Notes: generated by a model from the sequence alone, not told the origin. 64,000 bases of DNA from Bradyrhizobium manausense (GCF_018129685.1 NZ_JAFCLG010000003.1:62001-126000), one strand, 5' to 3'. Positions 42,940-52,576 are shown, numbered from the stretch's first letter. Made by a program: numbers and translations.

Positions 42940-44382
42940 ATGTCAGTCGAGGACGTCGCCGCACCGCCTTTGTCTGCAACCGAGGCCCCGGCGCGCAGCG
43001 CGGCCGCGCCGCGTCCCGCAGCGACATCCGCCGACCAGCGGCGTGCCGCGCTTCTCAGCGCGGCGATCCTGCCGACGCTGCTCACACTCGCGGCGCCCAC
43101 CGTGACAGTGCTGGTAGCGCAGACGGCGGTGAACATCGCTGAAGCTTATTATGTCGGCTATCTCGGCACCGATGCGCTGGCCGGTGCCGCACTGGTGTTC
43201 CCGATCTTCATGCTGATGACCATGATGTCGAATGGCGGGTTCGGCTCCGGCGTCGCTTCGTCGGTGGCGCGCTCGGTCGGCGCCGGCCGTCGTGACGATG
43301 CCGATGCGGCGCTGTTTCATGCCATCGTGCTTGCGATCATCGCGGGCGCGCTGTTTACGCTTGGGGTGCACTTCGGCGGCCCGGCGCTGTTTCGCGCGCT
43401 CGGCGGCCGCGACGGCGCGCTCGCCGCCGCCGTCACCTATTCCAGCTATCTGTTCGCAGGGGCAATTCCGGTCTGGATCGTCAACCTCCAGGCCGCCGCG
43501 CTGCGCGGCTCCGGCAACGTCAAAGTGCCTGCGCTGGTGACATTGATCGGCGCGATCGTGACCATTCCCGTTTCGCCGCTGCTGATCTTCGGCTTCGGCC
43601 CCGTCCCGAGCCTGGGCATCGGCGGCGCCGGCATCGCCTTCGGCCTCTATTACGGCGCAGCGATGCTGTTCCTGCTGCGTTACATGTCTTCGGGCGCGGC
43701 CGGCTTGAGGCTGCACATCGTGCCGCTTCGTGCCAGGATCTTTGGCGACATGCTGAAGGTCGGCATTCCCACTGCACTCAACGCCGTGCTGACCAATCTG
43801 ACCGTCATCCTCGTCACCGGCGCGGTGGGCCTGTTCGGCACCTCGGCGCTCGCAGGCTATGGCATCGCTTCGCGGCTCGACTACATCATGATCCCGCTGC
43901 TGTTCGGCATCAGCACGGCGACCTTGACCATGGTCGGCGTCAACATGGGCGCGGGCCAGACCGCACGCGCACAACGGATCGGTTGGGTCAGCGGCGCCGC
44001 CGGCATAATCATGACCGGTTCGATCGGCCTTCTGGTTGCGATCTTTCCGACTGCCTGGCTGCATCTCTTCAGCCACGATGCCGACGTTGTAAATGAAGGC
44101 ATGACTTACCTGCGCATCGTCGCGCCGGCCTATGCGGCGCTGGGGTTCGGCTTCGTCGCGTCTTTCGCCGCACAGGGCACGGGGCGGGCGATGGGCCCGC
44201 TGATGTCCGCGGTCGCGCGCATCCTGATCGCGGCCGGCGGCGGCTGGATTGCGGTGGCGTATTTCGGCGCGGGAATGACCGGCCTTGCCGCCATGGTCAC
44301 GGCGTCGATGGCCGCCTATGCCGCGATCTGCGTGATGATCATGCTGTCGCCATCGACCTGGCGCGCCGAGCCGCGCGCGTAG
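42940..44382 (+). CDS. MATE-family multidrug/solute efflux protein
   Basis: 480 residues from the ATG at 42940. Starts at 42871 and 42892 are in frame but lie within the operator, so are unlikely. Twelve membrane helices in two MatE halves. The segment EAYYVGYLGTDALAGAALVFP is typical of helix 2, and IASRLDYIMIPLLFGIS lies in the second half. The first 40 residues are Pro/Ala-rich and poorly conserved. It should export a toxic compound by Na+ or H+ antiport, repressed by the adjacent TetR protein. Confidence 0.87.
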   Translation: MSVEDVAAPPLSATEAPARSAAAPRPAATSADQRRAALLSAAILPTLLTLAAPTVTVLVAQTAVNIAEAYYVGYLGTDALAGAALVFPIFMLMTMMSNGGFGSGVASSVARSVGAGRRDDADAALFHAIVLAIIAGALFTLGVHFGGPALFRALGGRDGALAAAVTYSSYLFAGAIPVWIVNLQAAALRGSGNVKVPALVTLIGAIVTIPVSPLLIFGFGPVPSLGIGGAGIAFGLYYGAAMLFLLRYMSSGAAGLRLHIVPLRARIFGDMLKVGIPTALNAVLTNLTVILVTGAVGLFGTSALAGYGIASRLDYIMIPLLFGISTATLTMVGVNMGAGQTARAQRIGWVSGAAGIIMTGSIGLLVAIFPTAWLHLFSHDADVVNEGMTYLRIVAPAYAALGFGFVASFAAQGTGRAMGPLMSAVARILIAAGGGWIAVAYFGAGMTGLAAMVTASMAAYAAICVMIMLSPSTWRAEPRA

Positions 44383-44557
44383 CAAGGGCTTGCGCGCGGC
44401 TTGCCACTCTCCCAATCTGCGTTCGTTTCCTATTTGGCCGCGAACGGAGAAGCGTTGCCCGCTGCAGGCGGTCAATATGGATTTTCATTTCATTGATTTC
44501 GACCGGCGGAGAAGCGAATACGGTTCCAATTGTTGCCATTGAGTCATGGAGACCAAG

Positions 44558-45340
44558 ATGCCGTTTCGACCCGCCCTGATCCTCGCAACCCTGCTCGCCG
44601 CGGGGGCGGCCGCAGCAGGCGCCGAGACCATCAAGATCGGCGTGACCCCGGGTCCGCATGCGCAGATTCTGGAGGCGGTGAAGCCGATCGCCGCCAAACA
44701 GGGCCTCGACATCCAGCTGATCGAGTTCTCCGACTATGTCGTGCCGAACGCTGCGCTCGATGCCGGCGAGATCCAGGCCAATTCGTTCCAGAACCAGCCT
44801 TATCTGGACAACCAGAAGGCGGATCGCGGCTACAAGATCGAACCGGTGGGCCTCACCGTGAATTTCCCGATCGGCGTCTATTCCAAGAAGCACAAGGCCT
44901 TCGCCGATATTCCCGAAGGCGGCAAGGTCTCGATCCCCAACGATCCGACCAATGGCGGCCGGGTGCTGCTGCTGCTCCGCGACAAGGGCGTGATCAAGCT
45001 GAAGGACAGTACAGGCTTCAAGCCCACGGTGCTCGATATCACCGAGAATCCGAAGAAACTGAAATTCATCGAGGTCGACGCGGCGCAGGCGCCGCGCGCG
45101 CTCGACGACGTCGATGCCGCGGCGATCAACACCAACTATGCAACCCAGGCGGGCCTCGATCCGGTCAAGGATCCGATCCTTCGCGAGGACCCGAAGGGCC
45201 CCTACGTCAACCTGATCGCAGTGCGCAGCGCCGACAAGGACAAGCCCTGGGTCAAGATCCTCGTCGACAGCTACCACACGCCGGAGGTGAAGGAGTTCGT
45301 CCTCACCAAGTTCAAGGGCGCGGTGCTGCCGAGCTGGTAG
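44558..45340 (+). CDS. MetQ/NlpA-family substrate-binding protein
   Basis: 260 residues from the ATG at 44558, chosen because GGAG lies 10 bp upstream. A signal peptide ends near AAGAETIKIG (residue 22); no lipobox Cys is present. The mature part is a NlpA domain: IKIGVTPGPHAQILEAVKPIA, SNPLD-like FQNQPYLDNQ, and AINTNYATQAG. The family mostly binds D- or L-methionine. No metN/metI genes are here. The LLM-CMD-Liv genes follow on the same strand, 127 bp away. Confidence 0.85.
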   Translation: MPFRPALILATLLAAGAAAAGAETIKIGVTPGPHAQILEAVKPIAAKQGLDIQLIEFSDYVVPNAALDAGEIQANSFQNQPYLDNQKADRGYKIEPVGLTVNFPIGVYSKKHKAFADIPEGGKVSIPNDPTNGGRVLLLLRDKGVIKLKDSTGFKPTVLDITENPKKLKFIEVDAAQAPRALDDVDAAAINTNYATQAGLDPVKDPILREDPKGPYVNLIAVRSADKDKPWVKILVDSYHTPEVKEFVLTKFKGAVLPSW

Positions 45341-45467
45341 GCAGCCTGCCTGGCCGAAGTTCTGCGCGAAAGACCGATCCCGGCGGGCAGCCTTGCGCAT
45401 TGCCCGCTTGTCTCGGGCCGCGGTAACCGACATCATCGGGGGCCCATTCTCGCCCGACAGGGGTCGT

Positions 45468-46502
45468 ATGAAACGCTTTGCCAACCTGAAACGCCTGGGA
45501 TTCTTCACGCGGCTTCTGGATGAAGCCCCGCCGGCGGAGCGCTATCGCTTCGCCGCCGAGCAGATCGTGCGTGCCGAGAAGGCCGGTCTCGATTCCGCGT
45601 GGATCGCGCAGCACCATTTCCACGAGCGCGAGGGCGGCCTGCCGTCGCCCTTCACATTCCTCGGCTATGTCGCAGCCCAGACTTCGCGCATCCGCCTCGG
45701 CACCGGCATCGTCACCTTGCCGCTGGAGAGCGCGGTTCGGGTGGCGGAGGACGCCGCGGTGCTCGATCTGCTCTGCAATGGCCGCTTCGAGCTCGGCGTC
45801 GGCACCGGCGGCAATCCGTCGGCCTTTGCCGCCTTTGGCCTCGATGGCGCCCAGCGCAACGAAATATTTGCGCGCAATCTGGAGGTGGTCCGCAAGGCGC
45901 TGACCGGCAAGCCGCTCGACGGCGGCGACACGCTCTATCCGCAGCGGCCGCAGTTGGACAAGCGGATCTGGCAGGCGACGTTCTCGGTCGCGGGCGGCGC
46001 GCGCGCCGGCAAGGCCGGCGACGGCCTGCTGCTGTCGCGCACCCAGCCGCGGGCCAAGGATGCGCCGAAGGCGACGCTCGCCGAGATCCAGAACCCGATC
46101 ATCGATGCTTATCTCGCAGCCCTGCCGGCCGGTGCCGAGCCGCGCATCATGGCCTCGCGCAGCGTGTTCGTCGCCGACGATCACCGCGAGGCGCTGCGGC
46201 TTGCCGATATCGGCCTGCGGCGCGCACTGCCGCAGTTCATGAAGGGCGGTCATCTCCCTCCGGGCGAGACGCTGGAGGAGATGATCACGGCGTTCGACAC
46301 CCACGTCGGCGGCGCGGACGAAGTCATCGCCTCGCTGCGGACCGACGCGACGCTGGAGCGGGTCACCGATCTGGTGTTCCAGGTCCATTCGGTCGATGCG
46401 CCGCACCCCTACGTCCTGCGTTCGATCGAGCTGGTGGCCGAGAAGGTCGCCCCCGCGCTGGGCTGGACCCGGACCGCGCCCGACGTGGCGCTGGCGGGCT
46501 AG
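45468..46502 (+). CDS. LLM-class FMN-dependent monooxygenase (KPN_01858-type)
   Basis: 344 residues from the ATG at 45468. Luciferase-like TIM barrel with IAQHHFHEREGGLPSPFTFLGYVAAQT, RIRLGTGIVTLPLE and GRFELGVGTGGNP. Together with the next two CMD-fold genes it matches the three-gene set typified by KPN_01858, Avi_7170 and Avi_7169. It should use reduced FMN and oxygen on an unknown substrate. The frame opens at 45393, but no ribosome site is visible there. Confidence 0.82.
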   Translation: MKRFANLKRLGFFTRLLDEAPPAERYRFAAEQIVRAEKAGLDSAWIAQHHFHEREGGLPSPFTFLGYVAAQTSRIRLGTGIVTLPLESAVRVAEDAAVLDLLCNGRFELGVGTGGNPSAFAAFGLDGAQRNEIFARNLEVVRKALTGKPLDGGDTLYPQRPQLDKRIWQATFSVAGGARAGKAGDGLLLSRTQPRAKDAPKATLAEIQNPIIDAYLAALPAGAEPRIMASRSVFVADDHREALRLADIGLRRALPQFMKGGHLPPGETLEEMITAFDTHVGGADEVIASLRTDATLERVTDLVFQVHSVDAPHPYVLRSIELVAEKVAPALGWTRTAPDVALAG

Positions 46503-46532
46503 TTCCGCGTTTATGGAATTGTACGAGGCTGA

Positions 46533-47135
46533 ATGATGGCACCGACTGATCTCATCGACAAACTTGCCGGCATTGAACCGGGATCGGCGCTGGACGCCAT
46601 TCGCGCAAAGCGCCTGCAGGCACGCGAGAACGCGCAGAAGAGCTATCTCTCCTTGTTCGAACCGATCGATGCCGGCGATGTCTCGCTGCTCGAACGCGCG
46701 GCAGTGGCGGCCTTCGTGACCGGGCTGCACGGCGAGTCCCCCGTTGCGACATTCTATCGCGACAAGCTTGCGGCGACCACGGGTGGTGCGGCCCTCCTTG
46801 AAGCGATCGATGCCGAGATCGCGCGCGGCCAGACCTCGGGTCCATATGGCTCCTTCCCGCCAGGTCCGCTGTCGGTCGAGAACACGGCCGGTCTGATTTA
46901 CCGCGTGGGTGCGGCGAGCAAGTCGGCACTCGGCCCCAGGCTCGTCGCAGCGCTCGAGCATGCGCATCTCCTGGTGTTTCGGCCGCGCGATGCGGCGTCC
47001 GACGATATGAAGGCGCTGCTGGCGGCCGGCTGGTCGAACACCGGCATCGTCACCGTCTCCCAACTCGTGGCGTTCCTGTCGTTTCAGGTGCGGGTCGTCA
47101 GCGGCTTGCGCACGCTCGCAGCAGTGAACGCATAA
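46533..47135 (+). CDS. CMD-domain protein (Avi_7170-like)
   Basis: 200 residues. All-helical carboxymuconolactone-decarboxylase-like fold with TGLHGESPVATFYRDKLAA and ALEHAHLLVFRPRDA, but no CxxC motif, so it is unlikely to act as a thiol peroxidase alone. Resembles the Avi_7170 group always seen next to the LLM enzyme. It probably pairs with the next protein. 30 bp after the LLM gene; the next gene starts 15 bp later. Confidence 0.75.
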   Translation: MMAPTDLIDKLAGIEPGSALDAIRAKRLQARENAQKSYLSLFEPIDAGDVSLLERAAVAAFVTGLHGESPVATFYRDKLAATTGGAALLEAIDAEIARGQTSGPYGSFPPGPLSVENTAGLIYRVGAASKSALGPRLVAALEHAHLLVFRPRDAASDDMKALLAAGWSNTGIVTVSQLVAFLSFQVRVVSGLRTLAAVNA

Positions 47136-47150
47136 GAGGAGGCCGCAATC

Positions 47151-47729
47151 ATGAGCGCCACCGTCAATCCGCCCGTCGTCTTCACCCAGGACGAGCTCGG
47201 CTGGGTCTCCTGGATCGATCCGCTGCCTGAGGCCGAGCTCACCGAGCGGCACTTCAACGGCCTGGTCGATCGCGCCCGCGCCAAGTCGGAATATTTCCGA
47301 CTGCTGGTGCGCGATCCCGAAGTGCTGGAAGCCCGCACCAAGACCGACAAGGACATCTTCTACAACGTCGCCGACGGACTGCCGCGCGCCGAGCGCGAGC
47401 TCGCGGCGGCTGCGACGTCGCGTTACAACGGCTGCATCTATTGCGCCTCGGTGCATGCGCGCTTCGCCAGCACCTATTCCAAGCGCCGCGACGACGTGCA
47501 GAAGCTGCTCGACGAGGGCGTCAATGCCGATCTTGGCGAGCGCTGGAACGCCGTGGTCAAGGCATCCGTCGCGCTGGCCTCGACGCCGATCGCGTTCGGG
47601 CCCGACAATATCAAGGAGCTGCGCAGCGCAGGCCTCGACGATGCCGAGATCGTCGACGTCATCAACGGCGCCTCATTCTTCAACTGGGCGAACCGGCTGA
47701 TGCTGTCGCTCGGCGAGCCCTCGAAATAG
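47151..47729 (+). CDS. Alkylhydroperoxidase (AhpD-like) domain protein (Avi_7169-like)
   Basis: 192 residues. CMD fold with a CIYCASVHARF motif (C95, C98, H102), the CxxCxxxH active site of AhpD-type peroxidases. Residues 20-40 match the Avi_7169 type. It may remove peroxide or hydroperoxide made by the LLM flavin enzyme. The ATG is preceded by AGAGGAGG. It is followed 73 bp later by a Liv-type binding protein gene, so the whole set appears to be one operon. Confidence 0.82.
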   Translation: MSATVNPPVVFTQDELGWVSWIDPLPEAELTERHFNGLVDRARAKSEYFRLLVRDPEVLEARTKTDKDIFYNVADGLPRAERELAAAATSRYNGCIYCASVHARFASTYSKRRDDVQKLLDEGVNADLGERWNAVVKASVALASTPIAFGPDNIKELRSAGLDDAEIVDVINGASFFNWANRLMLSLGEPSK

Positions 47730-47802
47730 GCAATTTCATCGGCACAAGACTTGCTGCTTGTTAACACCTGAGTTTTCAACACCTGACTGGATGGAGCCGT
47801 CT

Positions 47803-48957
47803 ATGAGCAACATCAATCGCCGAACCCTGGTCAAGGGCTCGCTCGCCGCCGCAATCGCAGGAACGACAATCTCGCGCGCCGCCTTCGCCGATGCCGATCC
47901 GATCCTGCTCGGTGTCAGCGGTCCCCTTACCGGACCAAACGCGCAATACGGTACGCAATGGAAGCAGGGCTTTGATCTCGCCCTCGACGAGATCACCGCC
48001 GCCGGCGGCATCAACGGCCGCAAGCTTGCCTATACCTTCGAGGACAGCCAGAGCGATCCGCGCCAATCGGTCGCGATCGCGCAAAAGTTCGTCTCCGATC
48101 CGCGCATCATGATGGAGCTCGGCGATTTCTCCAGCCCAGCCTCGATGGCGGCTTCGCCGATCTATCAGCGCGGCGGCCTCGTGCAATTCGGCTTCACCAA
48201 CTCGCACCCCGATTTCACCAAGGGCGGCGACTTCATGTGGAGCACGTCGGTCAGCCAGGCCGACGAGCAGCCGCTGCTGGCGGCCTATGCCGTGAAGAAG
48301 CTCGGCCTGAAGAAGCTCGCGGTGCTCCACCTCAACACCGATTGGGGCCGCACCAGCCGCGACTATTTCAACAATGCCGCCAAGGACTATGGCGCGGAGA
48401 TCGTCGTCACCGAAGGCTATATCGCCGAGGAGCGCGACTTCCGTTCTACGCTTGTCCGCGTCCGCGACGCCAATCCGGATGGCCTCGTCCTGATCTCCTA
48501 TTATTCCGACGGTGCGCTGATCGCGCGCCAGGCCCGCCAGGTCGGCTTGAAGCAGGTCATCTGCGCCGCGAGCTCGGTCTACTCGCCGAAGTTCCTCGAG
48601 CTCGGCGGCGATGCGGTCGAGGACGTCCATGTCGGCACGCGCTATTTCCCGGAAGACCCGCGGCCCGAGGTGCAGAAATTCATCGCCGGCTTCAAGAAGA
48701 AGTACAACGGGCTCGAGCCCGACGCCTTCAATGCCTATTCCTACGACGCGATGAACATGGCCGCGGCCGTGATCAGGATCGGCGGCACCGATCGCAAGGC
48801 GATCCGCGACGCCTTCGCCAAGGTCAAGGACGTCCCGAGCGTCATCTTCGGCACCGCGACGTTCGACGTCGCGACCCGTCGCGTCAAGGGCGCGATGAAT
48901 GCCGAGCTCGTCGTGCGCAATGGCCATTTCACGGTTTGGGACGGCAAGCCCACCTGA
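47803..48957 (+). CDS. Branched-chain amino acid-type ABC substrate-binding protein
   Basis: 384 residues from the ATG at 47803 (MSNINRRTLVKGSLAAAIAG). It has a Tat signal (RRTLVKG) and a LivJ/LivK type periplasmic binding domain: LLGVSGPLTGPNAQYG, NGRKLAYTFEDSQSDP, MMELGDFSSPASMAA, and YDAMNMAAAVIRIGG. Proteins of this fold bind amino acids, amides, urea or aromatic acids. Its place after the LLM/CMD genes points to the compound that those enzymes use. A hairpin follows the stop. Confidence 0.88.
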   Translation: MSNINRRTLVKGSLAAAIAGTTISRAAFADADPILLGVSGPLTGPNAQYGTQWKQGFDLALDEITAAGGINGRKLAYTFEDSQSDPRQSVAIAQKFVSDPRIMMELGDFSSPASMAASPIYQRGGLVQFGFTNSHPDFTKGGDFMWSTSVSQADEQPLLAAYAVKKLGLKKLAVLHLNTDWGRTSRDYFNNAAKDYGAEIVVTEGYIAEERDFRSTLVRVRDANPDGLVLISYYSDGALIARQARQVGLKQVICAASSVYSPKFLELGGDAVEDVHVGTRYFPEDPRPEVQKFIAGFKKKYNGLEPDAFNAYSYDAMNMAAAVIRIGGTDRKAIRDAFAKVKDVPSVIFGTATFDVATRRVKGAMNAELVVRNGHFTVWDGKPT

Positions 48958-48963
48958 TCTCCT

Positions 48964-48984
48964 GGCCGGAGTCTCGCTCCGGCC
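48964..48984 (+). promoter_or_regulatory. Hairpin between the Liv binding-protein gene and the permease gene
   Basis: GGCCGGAG-TCTCG-CTCCGGCC is a perfect 8-bp stem with a 5-base loop, 6 bp after the binding-protein stop. No T run. Expected to favour more binding protein than permease. Confidence 0.6.
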
Positions 48985-49009
48985 CTTCTCCCTTCATTAG
49001 GAACCCTGC

Positions 49010-50833
49010 GTGTCTTCCTGGCTCGACTACACCATCAACGGGCTGATCGTCGGTAACGTCTATGCCCTGGTTGCGGTCGGGCTCGCGCTGATCTTCGGCG
49101 TCAGCCGGCTGATCAACTTCGCGCAAGGCTCGATCTATCTCGTCGGCGCCTATATCGGCTGGGTCGCAGTGGTGCAGCTGCATACGCCGCTGCCGCTCAC
49201 GATCATTCTCGTCGCAGTGGTGGCGGCGCTGGTCGGGCTGATCATCGAACGCTTCGGCCTGCGCCCGCTGCAAAATTCCGTGCGCATCGCGCCGCTGCTG
49301 GCCACGATCGGCATAAGCTTCGTGCTCGACCAGCTGGTCATGCTGACCTTCTCGCCCAATCCGCGCGCGTTGCCGAGCCAGTTGCCCGACGTGCGTTTCC
49401 AGATCGGCGGCGGCACGATCGGTCCGCTTGATCTGCTCATCGCCGGCGTCGGCATCACCAGCGCGCTGCTGCTGTTCGTGTTCCTGCGCTATACCAAGCT
49501 CGGCTGGGCGGTGCGCGCGGCCTCGCAGGACCGCGACGCCGCGATGCAGATGGGCGTCGACGTCAACCGCGTCAATCAGACCGTGTTCGGCATCGCCGCG
49601 GCGCTCGGCGGCGTCTCCGGCCTCCTGGTCGGCATGTATTACAACCAGATCGACACCGCGATGAGCTTGCAGGCGACGCTGAAGGGCGTTGTTGCCGAGG
49701 TGGTCGGCGGCGCCGGTAACGTGCCGGGCGCCGTGGTCGGAAGCTTGCTGCTAGGCCTCGTCGAGAGCTACGGCATCGCCGTGTTCGGCACCAGCTACCG
49801 CAATCTTTTTGCCTTCCTGCTGCTGGTCGTCGTGCTGGTGCTGCGGCCTAATGGTTTGTTCGCCAGCGCCCGGCAGGCGCCGCCGGAGCCGCTGACCGGC
49901 ACCTTCATCGCGCCGAGCCGGCCAGTGCGGATTCCGCGCTGGGCCTTCGCTGTCGCGGTCGCATTGTTCGCGATCCTGCCGCTGCTGCCGGTGTCCTTCT
50001 ACGTGCTGCAAACCCTGATCAATGCCTGGCTGCTCGGCATGCTGGCGCTCAGCCTCACGCTGGTCGCGGGCACGATCGGGCAGGTATCGCTCGGGCATGC
50101 CGCGCTGCTGGCGATCGGTGCCTATACGTCCGCGCTGCTGTCGCTGACACTCAACCTGCCGGTCGGTCTCGCCATCATCGCCGGCGGCCTGATGAGCGCG
50201 GCGCTCGGCACGATCCTGATCTCGCCGTCGTTCCGCCTGCGTGGCCATTACGTCTCGATCGCGACGCTCGCGATCGGTGAGATCGTGTCGCTGGTGATTC
50301 TCAACTGGGAAAGCGTCACGCGTGGCCCGATCGGCATCTCGGGCATCCCGCCGCTGTCACTGTTCGGCTACGACCTGGTCGACCCGAAAGCGGTGTATTG
50401 GTTCAGCTTCGTCGTGATGGTCGTGCTCGCGCTGCTCCAGGTGCGCCTGCTTGGCTCGCATCTCGGCCGCAGCTTCCGTGCCATCCGCGACGACGACATC
50501 GCGGCGCGCGCCTATGGGCTCAGCCTGAACCGCTACAAATCGCTCGCCTTTATCTTCGGCGGCTTCGCGGCCGGCGTCAGCGGCGGCATTGCCGCGCATC
50601 TCTATTCCTACATCAATCACGAGACCTTCAACACGCAGCAATCCATCCTGGCGCTGACCGTCGTCATCCTCGGCGGCCTCGGCAATGTCGTTGGCGCGCT
50701 TCTCGGCGCGGTCGCGCTGGTCGGCCTGCCCGAAGTCTTCCGCATCGCGGCGGAGTATCGCATCCTGATCTACGGCATCGTGCTGCTGCTGCTGGTGCGG
50801 TTCAGGCCGCAGGGCTTGTTGGGGACGATCTGA
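49010..50833 (+). CDS. Fused LivH-LivM branched-chain amino acid-type permease
   Basis: 607 residues from a GTG at 49010. The first half (about 1-290) is LivH-like, starting [25 protein letters not shown]. The second half (about 305-607) is LivM-like, with [28 protein letters not shown] and [22 protein letters not shown], which is the EAA-type loop. LivH and LivM are usually two genes of about 290 and 320 residues. The linker at about 290-305 is Pro/Ala-rich. It overlaps the next gene by 3 bp. Confidence 0.92.
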   Translation: MSSWLDYTINGLIVGNVYALVAVGLALIFGVSRLINFAQGSIYLVGAYIGWVAVVQLHTPLPLTIILVAVVAALVGLIIERFGLRPLQNSVRIAPLLATIGISFVLDQLVMLTFSPNPRALPSQLPDVRFQIGGGTIGPLDLLIAGVGITSALLLFVFLRYTKLGWAVRAASQDRDAAMQMGVDVNRVNQTVFGIAAALGGVSGLLVGMYYNQIDTAMSLQATLKGVVAEVVGGAGNVPGAVVGSLLLGLVESYGIAVFGTSYRNLFAFLLLVVVLVLRPNGLFASARQAPPEPLTGTFIAPSRPVRIPRWAFAVAVALFAILPLLPVSFYVLQTLINAWLLGMLALSLTLVAGTIGQVSLGHAALLAIGAYTSALLSLTLNLPVGLAIIAGGLMSAALGTILISPSFRLRGHYVSIATLAIGEIVSLVILNWESVTRGPIGISGIPPLSLFGYDLVDPKAVYWFSFVVMVVLALLQVRLLGSHLGRSFRAIRDDDIAARAYGLSLNRYKSLAFIFGGFAAGVSGGIAAHLYSYINHETFNTQQSILALTVVILGGLGNVVGALLGAVALVGLPEVFRIAAEYRILIYGIVLLLLVRFRPQGLLGTI

Positions 50834-51681
50834 TGGGGGAGGCGTACGCATCGCTGTTGTCCCTGCGTGGACTAACGCGCCGCTTCGGAGGCCTCACCGC
50901 CGTCGACGGCATCGATCTCGATCTCGCCAAGGGTGGGCTCGTCAGCATCATCGGCCCGAACGGCGCCGGCAAGACCACGCTGTTCAATCTTGTGACCGGG
51001 CTAGACCGTCCCGACGCGGGCACTGTCAGCTTCGAGGGACGGGACGTCACCGGCCTCTCGCCGGAGCGGCTCGCAGCCCAAGGCATCGCGCGCACATTCC
51101 AGCTCGGCCGCGTCTTCGGCAATCTCAGCGTCATGGACAACGTCCTGATCGGCGCGCACACGCGCCTGCGTGCCGTCAAACCGGCCGTGCCGGTGATCGG
51201 CCCGCTGCTGGAATTGGGATTGGCGCTCTTGCGCCCGAGCGCCGTCAGAGCCGAGGAAGAGCGGCTGCGCGAGGAGGTCAAAGCCATTCTCGCCCGCTTC
51301 GGCGAGCGGCTCTTGCCGCGGATCGATCAGCCCGCCTACAGCCTGTCCTACGCCAACCGCCGCCGCGTCGAGATCGCGCGCGCGTTGGCGTTGAAGCCGC
51401 GTCTGTTGCTGCTGGACGAGCCGACCGCCGGCATGAACCCGAGCGAGACCGCGGAGATGCAGGGCCTCGTTGCCGAGCTGAAGGCGGAAGGGCTCACAAT
51501 CCTGCTGATCGAGCACAAGCTCGAGATGGTGATGCGCCTGTCCGACCGCGTCATCGTCATGGACGAAGGCAAGAAGATCGCGGAAGGGCCGGGCGAACAG
51601 GTGCGTGGCGATCCCAAGGTGATCGAGGCCTATCTCGGCCACGGCCTGTCGGGTACGGCTGAGCAGGAGAGCGCAGCATGA
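50833..51681 (+). CDS. Liv-type ABC transporter ATP-binding protein (LivG)
   Basis: 282 residues from the ATG at 50833 (TGATG overlap with the permease). Walker A GPNGAGKTT near residues 43-51, Q-loop ARTFQLGRVF, a signature that reads LSYANRRRVEIARAL instead of LSGGQ (normal for LivG, which keeps YG-like variants), Walker B LLLLDEPTAGMNP, and H-loop LIEHKLEMVM. It couples ATP hydrolysis to the LivHM permease. Confidence 0.9.
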   Translation: MGEAYASLLSLRGLTRRFGGLTAVDGIDLDLAKGGLVSIIGPNGAGKTTLFNLVTGLDRPDAGTVSFEGRDVTGLSPERLAAQGIARTFQLGRVFGNLSVMDNVLIGAHTRLRAVKPAVPVIGPLLELGLALLRPSAVRAEEERLREEVKAILARFGERLLPRIDQPAYSLSYANRRRVEIARALALKPRLLLLDEPTAGMNPSETAEMQGLVAELKAEGLTILLIEHKLEMVMRLSDRVIVMDEGKKIAEGPGEQVRGDPKVIEAYLGHGLSGTAEQESAA

Positions 51682-52418
51682 CCACGGGCGCAGTCGAACC
51701 GCTGCTGGCGCTGACCAACGTCAACACCTTCTACGGCCAGGCCCAGGTGCATTTCGACCTGTCGATCGCGGTCGGACGCGGCCACATCGTCTGCCTGCTC
51801 GGCGGCAATGCCAGCGGCAAGTCGACGACGATGAAGATCATTCTGGGCCTCGTGAAGCCGCGCTCGGGCGAGGTGACGTTCGACGGCGCCTCGCTGATCG
51901 GCCTCACCACGCCGCAGATCGTCCGCCGCGGTATCGCCTCGGTTCCTGAGGCACGGCGCCTGTTCGCCGACATGAGTGTGCGTGAAAACATCCTGATGGG
52001 CGCCTTCGTCCGCAACGACCGCGAGACGATCGCGCAGGACCTCGACAAGATGCTGACGCTGTTCCCGAAGCTCGGCCAGCGGCTGTCGCAGCGCGCGGGC
52101 TCCTTGTCCGGCGGCGAGCAGCAGATGGTGGCGATGGCGCGCGCGTTGATGAGCCGTCCCAGGCTGATCGTGATGGACGAACCGACCATGGGTCTGTCGC
52201 CGCTCTATGTCGATCGCGTGCTGGAGCTGATCCGCACCATCAACCGGGAGGGCGTCTCGGTCTTCATGGTCGAGCAGAACGCCAGCCTTGCGCTCGAGAT
52301 CGCGCACGAGGCCTATGTGCTCCAGACCGGGAAGATCGTGCTGTCGGGCTCGGCGCGGACGTTGAAAGACGATCCCCGCGTGCGCGACGCCTATCTCGGC
52401 GGCTCCGAGGCGGCGTAG
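51678..52418 (+). CDS. Liv-type ABC transporter ATP-binding protein (LivF)
   Basis: 246 residues, ATG overlapping the LivG stop by 4 bp (ATGA). Walker A GGNASGKST, signature LSGGEQQMVAMARAL, Walker B LIVMDEPTMGLSP, and H-loop MVEQNASLALE. LivF pairs with LivG. The last gene of the operon from 44558; it is followed 15 bp later by a dispersed palindromic repeat that may end the transcript. Confidence 0.92.
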   Translation: MTTGAVEPLLALTNVNTFYGQAQVHFDLSIAVGRGHIVCLLGGNASGKSTTMKIILGLVKPRSGEVTFDGASLIGLTTPQIVRRGIASVPEARRLFADMSVRENILMGAFVRNDRETIAQDLDKMLTLFPKLGQRLSQRAGSLSGGEQQMVAMARALMSRPRLIVMDEPTMGLSPLYVDRVLELIRTINREGVSVFMVEQNASLALEIAHEAYVLQTGKIVLSGSARTLKDDPRVRDAYLGGSEAA

Positions 52419-52432
52419 CGAATCTATCCGCC

Positions 52433-52556
52433 CGTCATGGCCGGGCTTGTCCCGGCCATCCACGCTTATCTCGCCGCTCGAAGAACGTGGATGCCCGGGC
52501 CTTCGCCTCGCCGAAGCGGCTTCGGCCGCGCAGGCGGGACAAGCCTGGGCATGACG
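52433..52556. repeat. Dispersed CGTCATG palindromic repeat, copy 2
   Basis: It starts CGTCATGGCCGGGCTTGTCCCGG and ends CATGACG after an inner GGACAAGCC arm. It carries an extra insert (CTTCGCCTCGCCGAAGC) that is itself a hairpin. It belongs to the same family as copies at 10134 and 56002 and lies after livF. Confidence 0.75.
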
Positions 52557-52576
52557 ACCTCATTCGGGGCTGGTCA

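Noticed and set aside
45312..47456. 714-residue open frame on the minus strand across the LLM and CMD genes
   Set aside because: It crosses several real genes on the other strand and has a low-complexity Arg/Gly/His composition.
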